Source: Ruminococcus flavefaciens (GTDB lineage Bacteria > Bacillota > Clostridia > Oscillospirales > Ruminococcaceae). Taken from it: a stretch of 11,513 nt of DNA. Shown here one piece after another: positions 1 to 8,091 of this stretch. The notes under the pieces were generated by a model. That model was not told the DNA's origin, searched no databases, and was given only the letters and a program-made list of their open reading frames with translations. Location: assembly GCA_902796705.1 (NCBI GenBank), contig CADBQF010000326.1, forward strand, positions 1-11,513, written 5' to 3'. Within the stretch, counting starts at the first letter, position 1; each line of letters opens with the position of its first letter. The translations under genes were made by a program, and so were the position numbers.

Positions 1-89
1 AGATGTCTTTCCGAATACAGCCAAAACCATACCGGGGTTGAGTGTGCGGTTTAACTGTATAGTCGAAAACTGCCGTAAAATCGGGTTGT

Positions 90-1451
90 TCAGCTTTCGT
101 TCCTTGACATCAAAACTACGCACTCAACGTGTCCCGTTCTTGGGAACAGGTCAAATCCCGCAACTCTGACCGCATGAAAGCCTTTAGAGTCGAGATATTG
201 TGCATCACGGGCGGCGGTAGCGGGGTTACAGGAGATCATAATGATCTTTTCGGGGGCGGCATCAGCGATCAGGTCGAGTGTATCCTGAGAGCATCCTTTT
301 CTTGGCGGGTCAACGACGATTATATCGGGAGAACATTTTTCGGAGCGTAATTTTGCGAATATCTTTCCCGCATCGCCGCAGAAGAATTCAGCATTAAGGA
401 TATTATTTTCCCCGGCATTTATCCTTGCATTTTCGACAGCTTCGGGAACTATTTCTATTCCGATAAGATGTGAGACATTCTCAGCCATTGAAAGGCCGAT
501 CGTACCTGCACCGCAATAGAGATCAGCCAATGTATCGTCCGGCTTAGGAGCGGCATATTCCAGAGCTTTGCGGTAGAGTTTTTCTGCCTGGACCGTATTC
601 ACCTGATAGAAAGACGGAGGAGATATCTGGATCTTATTGCCGCACATAGTATCTGTCATCTCAAATTTACCGTACAGAGTCTTCCATTTTTTTCCGAGAA
701 TAACATTGGTATTATCCGGATTGATATTTATGATGATGCTGCATATATCGGGGAATCTTCTGCAAAGCATATCTTTCAGTGGAGTGAGGAGCTTTTGCGG
801 AATCTCTTTTTTCAGTACGAAGCATACCATGATACTGCCCGAATAATTGCCTTTTCGGATATAGATATGTCTGAAAACACCGCTGTGATCGTTCTCATTA
901 TAGACAGGCAGCTTGTTCTCATTGATATATTCGAGACAGCATTTTATGATATCTGAAAATACTTCCGGCTGGAGCGGACAGTCTTCTACCGGGATTACTC
1001 TGTGGCTTCTCGGAGCGTAAAAGCCGCACACAGCTTTTCCGTCCTGGACGGCAAGAGGATACTGAGCTTTGTTTCTGTACCGGGAGATATCATCTGCTCC
1101 GGTAAAATCATCAAATACCGGATCAAGACCTCCGATACGCCTGAAAGCATTTCTGATAATATCATTTTTTATCCTGCATTCTGCCTCATATGATATATGC
1201 CTGAAAACACAGCCGCCGCATTTTTTATATACAGGACATTCGTTTTCTGTCCTGTCCGGAGAAGGGGTTATAATTTTATCTACAATACCGTAGCAGAAAT
1301 TCTTCAATACCTTTACTATCTTTACATCGAGAACATCTCCACAGGCAGTATCAGGAACGAATACGGCGATATTATCTATCTTGCAGACTCCGTTTCCTTC
1401 GGAAGTTATGTCAGTTATCTCTGAGCGGTAGACTTTATTTTTTTCAAGCAT
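90..1451 (-). CDS. rlmD: 23S rRNA (uracil-5-)-methyltransferase, RlmD/RlmCD (RumA) family
   Basis: This 453-residue protein should transfer a methyl group from S-adenosylmethionine to C5 of a uridine in 23S rRNA. Residues about 6-62 form an N-terminal TRAM RNA-binding domain. A four-cysteine iron-sulfur signature follows: C72, C78 and C81 (CPVYKKCGGC) plus C158. The SAM-binding loop is LYCGAGTIG (311-319), then DPPRKGC (381-387). The catalytic cysteine is C408 in SCNP and the general base is E443 in HVE. All key residues are present and the length is normal for the family. The start is supported by AGGAGG (1459-1464) placed 7 nt upstream, inside the end of hemZ, and the TRAM domain begins just after it. 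The gene overlaps hemZ by 37 nt, which suggests translational coupling as the last gene of the run. In Gram-positives one RlmCD enzyme can modify both U747 and U1939; the sequence does not show which site is used here. Confidence 0.93.
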   Translation of the reverse strand: MLEKNKVYRSEITDITSEGNGVCKIDNIAVFVPDTACGDVLDVKIVKVLKNFCYGIVDKIITPSPDRTENECPVYKKCGGCVFRHISYEAECRIKNDIIRNAFRRIGGLDPVFDDFTGADDISRYRNKAQYPLAVQDGKAVCGFYAPRSHRVIPVEDCPLQPEVFSDIIKCCLEYINENKLPVYNENDHSGVFRHIYIRKGNYSGSIMVCFVLKKEIPQKLLTPLKDMLCRRFPDICSIIININPDNTNVILGKKWKTLYGKFEMTDTMCGNKIQISPPSFYQVNTVQAEKLYRKALEYAAPKPDDTLADLYCGAGTIGLSMAENVSHLIGIEIVPEAVENARINAGENNILNAEFFCGDAGKIFAKLRSEKCSPDIIVVDPPRKGCSQDTLDLIADAAPEKIIMISCNPATAARDAQYLDSKGFHAVRVAGFDLFPRTGHVECVVLMSRNES

Positions 1452-2917
1452 TCTGTGACCTCCTGTTTTTTCTCCATGAGCTGGTCGAAGCGTTTTATAT
1501 ACTCATACGGGAACTTATAATTATGTATCCTGTTTATCTTTCCTCCGGGATAAACGAGTTTTGTAGATGCAGCACAGCCTGCTCCGAGTATCGTCTGTGT
1601 TTCGTCCATGATGAAAATATTATACCAGCTTTCAAAGCCTTTTTTGGCGTAACCAACATTTTCGAGATTATCGATAGTATTCTTCTGTCTGTAGAGGTAG
1701 TAGGGGAGATATCCGTTTTTCATAAGCTCTTCAATGCTGTGATCGACCATTACCGCTGCCGGATTTGATGTATTTTCTGATTTGTCCTCAAACAGATCAG
1801 CGGCTCTTTTGAGCGTGAGAGTATGCACTGTGATACTTTCAGGAGAGAGCTTTATCATCTCATCGAGCGTATGGAAGAAGCTTTCTGGAGTTTCAGTAGG
1901 CAGACCGGCGATCAGATCAGTATTGATATTATCGAAACCGACTTTTCGTGCAAGTTCAAAAGCTCTCAGAGCATCTTCACCGGAGTGTTTTCTTCCGATG
2001 ACTTTCAGAACATCATCATTGAGCGTCTGGGGATTGACCGATATCCTGCCCGCACCGTATTCTTTTATGACACGGAGCTTTTCTTCCGTTATCGTATCAG
2101 GTCTTCCGGCTTCGACGCTGTATTCACGAATGCTGCCAAGGTCGAAATTCTTCTGAACGGTCTCCATGATAGTCCTTATATCATCTGCACTTATTGAAGT
2201 AGGAGTGCCTCCGCCGAAATATATCGTATCGATCGCCGTTTCAGTTTCTTTGACTATATTTCCGACGATCTCAAGTTCTCTGCAAAGGCATTTCACGTAG
2301 TCCGGCATCAGTTTGACCGCCGAATCCATAGAGTGTGATACAAATGAACAATAACTGCATCTTGTCGGACAGAACGGTATAGAAACATAAAGGCTCACTG
2401 CTTCCGGCTTTATCTTTTCGAGGATAGGGAGCTGATTCAGGGCAGTTTCGTATGCAAGCTCAAATTTAGCAGGGGACAGCTCATATTTTTCTGTGAGCCG
2501 CTGTTTTATATCTTCCTTTGAAAGGCCGGCAGATATGAGTTCCGTAACTTTTTTTACAGGACGGATGCCTGTCATGAGTCCCCACGGCGGAACGATACCG
2601 AGCTGACTGCTCATTATGTGATAGAGAAGTCTGCAAAGCTCATGTTCGGCAGAGTCTCTGTCCTCCTCAGAAGAACAGGGGAGAGTACAGCTTTTGTTTA
2701 TGATATCACGTCCCGGAAGCTTAACAGTGACCGATATTTCACAGCCATTCGCAATGTCCTCCGTGCGGGCGACGATAAAACATTCTCCCGAAGCGTTGTT
2801 TATATCGTCAGAAAAAGTGAAGCCTGCTCCGCTTATAAAAAGCTTAGCAGTAGCTTCAAGCTCGTATTTAAAAGAATTGCCGATCATTACAACCGGCACT
2901 TTAAAATTAATATTCAT
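1415..2917 (-). CDS. hemZ: Oxygen-independent coproporphyrinogen III oxidase-like radical SAM protein HemZ
   Basis: This 500-residue protein matches the length and layout of Bacillus HemZ. The radical-SAM cluster motif is CPTRCSYC, with C183, C187 and C190 binding the 4Fe-4S cluster. GGGTP at 235-239 is the usual SAM-contacting loop. The N-terminal third carries WGLMTGIRPVKK (112-123), a HemZ-type signature that plain HemN/HemW proteins lack. The family is annotated as coproporphyrinogen III dehydrogenase (oxidative decarboxylation to protoporphyrinogen IX without oxygen). Many anaerobic Clostridia carry it without a full heme pathway, so the true substrate here is uncertain. The start at 2917 has a moderate GAGG-type site upstream and lies 3 nt after the stop of the metallo-hydrolase gene. 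The 3' end carries the ribosome binding site and first codons of rlmD. Confidence 0.92.
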   Translation of the reverse strand: MNINFKVPVVMIGNSFKYELEATAKLFISGAGFTFSDDINNASGECFIVARTEDIANGCEISVTVKLPGRDIINKSCTLPCSSEEDRDSAEHELCRLLYHIMSSQLGIVPPWGLMTGIRPVKKVTELISAGLSKEDIKQRLTEKYELSPAKFELAYETALNQLPILEKIKPEAVSLYVSIPFCPTRCSYCSFVSHSMDSAVKLMPDYVKCLCRELEIVGNIVKETETAIDTIYFGGGTPTSISADDIRTIMETVQKNFDLGSIREYSVEAGRPDTITEEKLRVIKEYGAGRISVNPQTLNDDVLKVIGRKHSGEDALRAFELARKVGFDNINTDLIAGLPTETPESFFHTLDEMIKLSPESITVHTLTLKRAADLFEDKSENTSNPAAVMVDHSIEELMKNGYLPYYLYRQKNTIDNLENVGYAKKGFESWYNIFIMDETQTILGAGCAASTKLVYPGGKINRIHNYKFPYEYIKRFDQLMEKKQEVTECLKKIKSTAQR

Positions 2918-2920
2918 CTT

Positions 2921-3550
2921 TTATCCTCTGAATCTCTTTAAATATGGATTTTCCTGCCTCTCATATTCGAGGTCGGTCGCATCGTCATGACCTGGGAATA
3001 CCTTATAGTTTCCGGGAAGATCATACAGCTTTTTAAGCGAAGCCGTCATCATAGCCGGATTGCTTCCCGGAAAATCAGTCCTTCCGACAGAACAACAGAA
3101 AAGCGTATCTCCTGAAAAGATAGTATCTCCGCAGATATAGCACACACTTCCCATAGTATGACCGGGAGTATGGAAAACCCGGAACGTGCAGTCTCCGTCA
3201 TTTATATAGCAGTCTCCGTAAACGACCGTATACTGCGACACCGGCACAAAATCACCGTAAGACATCGATGATGCGAGCGACATCGAGCTGCTTGAAAGCA
3301 TGAGTGCATCATTGGCGTGTATATAGACTTCCGCACCTGTTCCGTCAGCAACTTCTTCAACACCGCTTATATGGTCGAAATGACCGTGTGTGAGGAGTAT
3401 CTTTGTCAGAGTGAGCTTGTGCATTTTCAGGAATTCCAGGAAAAGCCTTGCATGGCCGCCGATATCGACGGCCACACATCTTCCCGGAGCTGTTTCTATA
3501 ACGTAGCAGTTGGCTCTGAGTTCACCGAGCCTTAAAGTATGGATACGCAT
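2921..3550 (-). CDS. MBL-fold metallo-hydrolase, glyoxalase II-like
   Basis: This 209-residue single-domain protein has the metallo-beta-lactamase fold. The zinc-binding motif is THGHFDH with H55, H57, D59 and H60. H131 (in HTPGHT), D148 (in FSGDTLF) and H188 (in FPGHDD) complete the two-metal site. GRTDFPGS (156-163) is typical of the small YcbL/YqgX-type glyoxalase II-like hydrolases that cleave thioesters such as S-lactoylglutathione analogues. It lacks the C-terminal helical domain of classical GloB, so the physiological substrate cannot be stated. No signal peptide is seen, so it should be cytoplasmic. The start is well supported: AAGGAGG lies 5 nt upstream and shares bases with the stop codon of relA. 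An MBL hydrolase between relA and hemZ is a recurrent arrangement in Clostridia, which points to conserved co-expression rather than a shared reaction. Confidence 0.9.
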   Translation of the reverse strand: MRIHTLRLGELRANCYVIETAPGRCVAVDIGGHARLFLEFLKMHKLTLTKILLTHGHFDHISGVEEVADGTGAEVYIHANDALMLSSSSMSLASSMSYGDFVPVSQYTVVYGDCYINDGDCTFRVFHTPGHTMGSVCYICGDTIFSGDTLFCCSVGRTDFPGSNPAMMTASLKKLYDLPGNYKVFPGHDDATDLEYERQENPYLKRFRG

Positions 3551-3560
3551 TTATTCCTCC

Positions 3561-5843
3561 TTAGATCTTTGAACGTTCAACAGAGATGACTCCCTTTATC
3601 TTACGAAGTCTCTCAAAGAGATTTTTGAGCTGTTCAGTGCTGGAAATAACGATAGTGCTTTCAAAGAGAGCATTGCCGTTCTTGAGTACTCTCGATGCCG
3701 AATGGACGATCGGGACTCTTGCTTCCATAAGCACAGCCGATATATCGAATACAAGACCTACACGGTCAGTGGCAGTAACTTCAAAGCTTGTCTGCAAAGT
3801 CGTATTGCAGTTATCAGTCCATGTGATATCGCACCAGCGGGCAAGTTCTTCGGGATTGTTCCTGTTGAGAGCAGCCTTATAGTTGACACAGTTCTTGGTA
3901 TGGACTGATATGCCGTAGCCTCTTGTGATGAATCCTATGATATCATCACCGGGGAGGGGATTGCAGCACTGAGCGAATTTGAGAGCGAGCGTATCGATCT
4001 GATCGAGAACGATAACGTTCTTTCCAGTATTGACAGGCTTGACGAGCGGCACTACAGACGGTTCCTGAGCATTGTTATTGCCGTAGAGCTTGTCATATTT
4101 GTCTTTAAGTCTTGGGATTATCTTTGACAGCGGTATTCCGCCGTAACCGATCGAAGCATAGAAATCATCGAGTGTCTCACAGTTGTGGCGGTTGAAATCG
4201 TCAGCAAGGAACTCCTCATAATCGGCCTCCGGAAGATTTATATGGTTCTTCTTGAAAGCTGCTTCGAGCTGCTGCTTGCCCTCGATGATATTCTCCTCAC
4301 GGCGTTCCTTTTTGAACCATGAGCGTATCTTTGAGCGAGCTTCATTAGTAGCAACGATATTGAGCCATGCACGGTTAGGGCCTTTATCGGGATCTTTGCT
4401 GGTGAGTATCTCGCATATCTGACCTGTCTTGAGCTGATAGTCGAGAGGAACGATACGTCCGTCAACTTTTGCACCGACAGTCTTGTGACCGATCTCTGTG
4501 TGGATACGGTAAGCGAAATCTATAACAGTTGAGTGTATCGGCAGATCAATGGAAGCACCTTTCGGAGTCATAACAACTATAGATTCCGGAGCAAGATCGC
4601 TCTTGATTATGCGGACGATCTCCTCAACGTCATCAGAAGTCTGCTGAGCCTCGATGAGCTGACGCACCCATGCAAGACGCTGTTCCATTTTGTCCTTGCC
4701 TCTGATGCCCTCCTTGTACTTCCAGTGGGCAGCGATACCGTACTCAGCAGTTTCGTGCATATCCCATGTACGTATCTGCACCTCAAAGGGGATCCCCTCT
4801 TTTCCGAGGACAGTCGTGTGGAGGGACTGATACATATTTGACTTAGGAGTTGAGATATAGTCCTTGAAACGGTTAGGGAGCGGACGGAACATATCGTGTA
4901 TAAGTCCGAGGACGTTATAACATTCAGCCACGGACGAAACGATTATCCTGACAGCATATTTATCATATATCTCATCGATATTCTTGTGATTCACGAATAC
5001 TTTCTTGTATATGCTGTAGACGCTCTTGACACGTCCTGATATCTCAGGCGGTTCAGCGAATTCCTCCGACTTGAACCTCTGTGCGATCCGGCTCTTGATT
5101 ATCTCGATAAAAGCCTCACGCTCTTCCTTTTTATTTTCGAGTATATTCTCTATCTCCTTATAAGCATATGGATCGAGATACCTGAACGAAAGGTCTTCAA
5201 GCTCCTCCTTGATAGCACGTATGCCGAGACGATGAGCGATAGGAGCATACACGCTCATAGTTTCGAGGGCTGTCTTACGCTGTTTATCCATAGGACGGTA
5301 TTTGAGCGTCCTCATATTGTGGAGGCGGTCAGCGAGCTTTATTATCATAACACGGATATCCTGCGACATAGCAAGGAGTATCTTCCTGATATTCTCTGCC
5401 TGCTGTTCTTCCTTGTTGAGGAGCGGTATCTTGCCGAGTTTCGTAACACCGTCAACGAGCATGGCAACATCCTGACCGAAGCGTTTTTTCAGATCATCGA
5501 GAGTTGCCGGCGTATCTTCAACGACATCATGAAGCAGAGCGGCACATATCGTATCTGTATCCATTCCGAGTTCAAGGAGCGTATATGCAACAGCGAGCGG
5601 ATGTATGATATAAGCCTGACCGGAAGAACGAGTCTGACCTTCATGAGCTTTCGCAGCAAATTCATATGCAGAGATTATCTTGCTCAGGTCATACTGTTTA
5701 TCATCGGTGAGTATCTTCTGAATGATCATCTCAACAGTAAAATTATCATTGAAATCTGGTATCTCGTTCAGAAGTTCTGCCGGCATAGCAGTATCCGCTA
5801 CCGGTATCTCAAAATATTCTTTACTTTTGTTTTCATCATTCAT
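3561..5843 (-). CDS. relA: Bifunctional (p)ppGpp synthetase/hydrolase (Rel/RelA-SpoT homologue)
   Basis: This 760-residue long RSH enzyme makes and degrades the stringent-response alarmone (p)ppGpp and should sense uncharged tRNA on the ribosome. Domains in order: an HD hydrolase (about 45-205) with H67, HD at 105-106 and LADRLHNMRTL (170-180), which appears intact; a synthetase (about 260-380) with the metal-binding D294 in YDKYAVR, RFKDYI (325-330) and the catalytic E354 in EVQIRT; TGS (about 420-485); a helical linker; a zinc-finger region with C626, C627, H648 and C652; and a C-terminal ACT domain (about 685-760). The RFKD sequence is the charge pattern of bifunctional Rel/SpoT enzymes, unlike the EFDD type of monofunctional E. 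coli RelA. The start has AAGGGG 7 nt upstream. The gene lies 46 nt after recJ and its stop codon overlaps the ribosome binding site of the next gene. Confidence 0.97.
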   Translation of the reverse strand: MNDENKSKEYFEIPVADTAMPAELLNEIPDFNDNFTVEMIIQKILTDDKQYDLSKIISAYEFAAKAHEGQTRSSGQAYIIHPLAVAYTLLELGMDTDTICAALLHDVVEDTPATLDDLKKRFGQDVAMLVDGVTKLGKIPLLNKEEQQAENIRKILLAMSQDIRVMIIKLADRLHNMRTLKYRPMDKQRKTALETMSVYAPIAHRLGIRAIKEELEDLSFRYLDPYAYKEIENILENKKEEREAFIEIIKSRIAQRFKSEEFAEPPEISGRVKSVYSIYKKVFVNHKNIDEIYDKYAVRIIVSSVAECYNVLGLIHDMFRPLPNRFKDYISTPKSNMYQSLHTTVLGKEGIPFEVQIRTWDMHETAEYGIAAHWKYKEGIRGKDKMEQRLAWVRQLIEAQQTSDDVEEIVRIIKSDLAPESIVVMTPKGASIDLPIHSTVIDFAYRIHTEIGHKTVGAKVDGRIVPLDYQLKTGQICEILTSKDPDKGPNRAWLNIVATNEARSKIRSWFKKERREENIIEGKQQLEAAFKKNHINLPEADYEEFLADDFNRHNCETLDDFYASIGYGGIPLSKIIPRLKDKYDKLYGNNNAQEPSVVPLVKPVNTGKNVIVLDQIDTLALKFAQCCNPLPGDDIIGFITRGYGISVHTKNCVNYKAALNRNNPEELARWCDITWTDNCNTTLQTSFEVTATDRVGLVFDISAVLMEARVPIVHSASRVLKNGNALFESTIVISSTEQLKNLFERLRKIKGVISVERSKI

Positions 5844-5889
5844 ATCGATTCCCCTTTTCTTATGATGTATGGAAAGACGTGTAGTCCTT

Positions 5890-7917
5890 TCAGCTATTGA
5901 CCTTTTGCCTTAGCGAAACAAGCACAGGAGCCGAATTCAGATCAGCTCTTACTGAAACTTTCACTCTCTTCACAGCCGGAACAGAATACAAGACAGTTAC
6001 AAGTCCGAGCTGTCTCAGTGCTTCTATTGCGATGCAGAATTTACAATAATTTATCTTAGGCGAATTCAGCCTGATAAAGAGCGTATCCGGTGAAATGCCC
6101 TCGTCCGGTATGTTTTTGTAGATACTGACAGTATCCTCTCTTGAAGGATACATATTAGCGTAGTAATTATGCGGAAGTTCTTCACCTCTCATAAACGATT
6201 CAAAAGCCGAAAGACCGGCAAAATACTTTGACTGTTCAAACATGGCAGGGCGGATATCCTCTATAGTAAGGCTTACGCTCTTATTGCCCCGGAATTCATT
6301 GACACCGGGAGAGACGATCATATCGCATACATCTCCACGCTTTACCGGGAGCGAAGACGGCGGAGTACGGAAAGCAAGTGCCTCTGTAACGACAGTCCCT
6401 ACTTTCACTCTCAGTTTTGAGTGAAGTCCGCCCGAAAGCGGTACGATCTCCGTGACAGACGCATTATCAAGACGGAACAGAGGCCTTTCGTTGTCCGTAC
6501 CAAAAGGTTCGAGCAGCGACAGACCGGAAATATTATCTATATCCAGATCCTGTGCAGTCAGTGCGGAATCTGCGTTAATCGTCATGACAGGCATAACGGC
6601 ATGGTTTTTCAGGGCAAATTCTTCGATAAGCTCATTGAAGCGTTTCTCCATGCCCTGCTTTATAGTAAATCCGCCTGCACCGGGGTGACCTCCGAATTTG
6701 TCAAGCACGTCCGACGCATACGAAAGAGCTTCAAATATCGAAAAATCACCGAATGAACGTGCAGAACCACGTATCTCCCCGTCGCTTTCCGAAGCAATGA
6801 AGCACGGTTTACCGAAAATCTCCATGATACGTGCAGCAACTATTCCGATAACTCCGTGATGCCAGTTTTTGCCGCAGAGGAAAATAACTCTCCCTCTTAT
6901 AAGTTCAGGAGAAGAATCTATAGCCGAGTAAATCTCCCGGAGTATATCAGCTTCTGTGTCTTTGCGTGAATTATTCAGAGAATCCAGCTCTTGTGCGAGC
7001 GGAAGAGCGTCATCATAGTCTTCACAAAGAAAAAGCTTCACAGCATCGCCGGGAGAACCGAATCTTCCGGCTGCATTTATCCTCGGAGCGATACCGAAAC
7101 CTATGCTCCTTGAAGTAACAGGTTTTCCGGAAAGCTGGCATACTTCCTTCAATGCCATGAGAGAAGCTCTGTCGGTATTATTTATCAGCTCAGTGCCGTA
7201 TGATACAAGGAAACGGTTCTCACCGGTAAGGCTGACGATATCAGCGACCGTAGCTATAGCAGCCAGATCGCCGAACTGTTCCAGTGCGACGGTATAATCG
7301 CCGCCGTCAAGAGCAGCAACGAGTTTAAGAGCGATGCCTGCTCCGCACATGAACTTGAAAGGGGAGAAGCAGTCGTGCCTGTGAGGATCAACGACAGCCT
7401 CCGCTCTCGGAAGCTCCTCACCCTGCTGGTGGTGATCCGTAACGACGAGCTTCATGCCGAGCGAGTAGATATATTCTGCTTCTTCTATAGCAGAGATACC
7501 GTTATCTACAGTCACGATAAGTGAAACTCCGTCAGCAGCAAGCTTATCGACAGCATTTTTATTGAGTCCGTATCCCTCTGAGCGTTCGGGGATATAGTAA
7601 ATAACATCAGCCCCGGCTTCAGTCAGATAAGAATACAGTATAACAGTGGACATAACACCGTCGCAGTCGTAATCGCCGTAGACGCAGATCTTTTCTCCGC
7701 TGTCGATAGCTTCATTGATGACATCAGCAGCTTCCTGCATATCCTTGATAAGAAAAGGATCGGAAAGCTCGCTTACATTGAGCTTTTCGCTGACAGACTG
7801 TGCAGATGCGTACCCTTTAGCTGCAAGCGAAGCAGCCGTCATGGAAGTAACACCGCAGCCAAGCATGAGCTGAGAGACGATCTTCCTGTCAATTATACTG
7901 ACAGTCCATTTCTTCAT
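5890..7917 (-). CDS. recJ: Single-stranded-DNA-specific 5'-3' exonuclease RecJ
   Basis: This 675-residue RecJ homologue degrades single-stranded DNA 5' to 3' in recombination and mismatch or base-excision repair. The DHH domain has GDYDCDG (81-87), VDNG (137-140), DHH (161-163) and VVDPHR (175-180), the usual metal ligands. NAAGRFG (291-297) and HHGVIG (353-358) follow. The DHHA1 region carries FGGHPGAGG (408-416), and an OB-like domain lies at about 450-560. The remaining C-terminal 110 residues resemble the extra domain of Firmicute RecJ and have no motif I recognise. I place the start at the ATG at 7915-7917, which has AGGAGG six nt upstream. A longer in-frame GTG start at 7950 is rejected because it falls at the predicted transcription start and lacks a ribosome binding site. 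It is the first gene of the five-gene run. Confidence 0.95.
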   Translation of the reverse strand: MKKWTVSIIDRKIVSQLMLGCGVTSMTAASLAAKGYASAQSVSEKLNVSELSDPFLIKDMQEAADVINEAIDSGEKICVYGDYDCDGVMSTVILYSYLTEAGADVIYYIPERSEGYGLNKNAVDKLAADGVSLIVTVDNGISAIEEAEYIYSLGMKLVVTDHHQQGEELPRAEAVVDPHRHDCFSPFKFMCGAGIALKLVAALDGGDYTVALEQFGDLAAIATVADIVSLTGENRFLVSYGTELINNTDRASLMALKEVCQLSGKPVTSRSIGFGIAPRINAAGRFGSPGDAVKLFLCEDYDDALPLAQELDSLNNSRKDTEADILREIYSAIDSSPELIRGRVIFLCGKNWHHGVIGIVAARIMEIFGKPCFIASESDGEIRGSARSFGDFSIFEALSYASDVLDKFGGHPGAGGFTIKQGMEKRFNELIEEFALKNHAVMPVMTINADSALTAQDLDIDNISGLSLLEPFGTDNERPLFRLDNASVTEIVPLSGGLHSKLRVKVGTVVTEALAFRTPPSSLPVKRGDVCDMIVSPGVNEFRGNKSVSLTIEDIRPAMFEQSKYFAGLSAFESFMRGEELPHNYYANMYPSREDTVSIYKNIPDEGISPDTLFIRLNSPKINYCKFCIAIEALRQLGLVTVLYSVPAVKRVKVSVRADLNSAPVLVSLRQKVNS

Positions 7918-7922
7918 ACATT

Positions 7923-7928
7923 TCCTCC
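7923..7928 (-). promoter_or_regulatory. recJ: Ribosome binding site deciding the recJ start
   Basis: AGGAGG on the minus strand lies six or so nt before the ATG at 7917. It selects this ATG over the GTG at 7950, which has no room for a ribosome binding site downstream of the promoter. Confidence 0.88.
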
Positions 7929-7955
7929 TGAGAATAGAAGTATTTATCACTATAT

Positions 7956-7984
7956 ATTATACCATTTCCTGTCTGTATTTTCAA
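7956..7984 (-). promoter_or_regulatory. Strong sigma-A-type promoter for recJ-relA-MBL-hemZ-rlmD
   Basis: On the minus strand there is TTGAAA (7979-7984), a 17-nt spacer and a perfect TATAAT (7956-7961). TG one base before the -10 makes it an extended -10 promoter. Transcription should start near 7948-7951, giving a leader of about 30 nt that contains the AGGAGG site of recJ. Upstream DNA (to about 8000) is A/T-rich with a run of seven T, which could act as an UP element. No other comparable promoter is visible between here and rlmD, so it probably drives the whole run. Confidence 0.85.
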
Positions 7985-8051
7985 TAGTGCATAAAAAAAT
8001 CGTCAGATTACCCTAAACTGGGGAAAAATGTTTGTATAGTTGATTCTTGAT

Positions 8052-8081
8052 AAAAAACGGAGATATCTGATGATATCTCCG
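8052..8081 (-). terminator. Rho-independent terminator after the LCP gene
   Basis: On the minus strand a perfect 10-bp stem (CGGAGATATC paired with GATATCTCCG, 8081-8058) closes a 4-nt ATCA loop. Six T residues (8057-8052) follow at once. It starts 11 nt after the LCP stop codon. It separates the LCP transcript from the recJ promoter about 70 nt downstream. Confidence 0.93.
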
Positions 8082-8091
8082 GGAAACATTA

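Noticed and set aside
37..128. An 8-bp inverted match GTTGAGTG/CACTCAAC flanking the rlmD stop as a terminator or attachment site
   Set aside because: The arms are short and 76 nt apart, one arm is coding, and there is no T tract; chance is a sufficient explanation.
5232..5900. A 222-codon plus-strand open frame
   Set aside because: It is antisense to the N-terminal half of Rel, has no recognisable domain, and the opposite frame carries intact HD and synthetase motifs.
7918..7950. An 11-codon N-terminal extension of RecJ from a GTG at 7950
   Set aside because: The GTG coincides with the predicted transcription start, has no ribosome binding site, and the extension would translate the AGGAGG site of the real ATG.
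7985..8051. A riboswitch or small RNA between the LCP terminator and the recJ promoter
   Set aside because: Only a weak 3-bp inverted match (CCC and GGG near 8011-8023) is present and the region is upstream of the promoter, so it is not in the recJ transcript.
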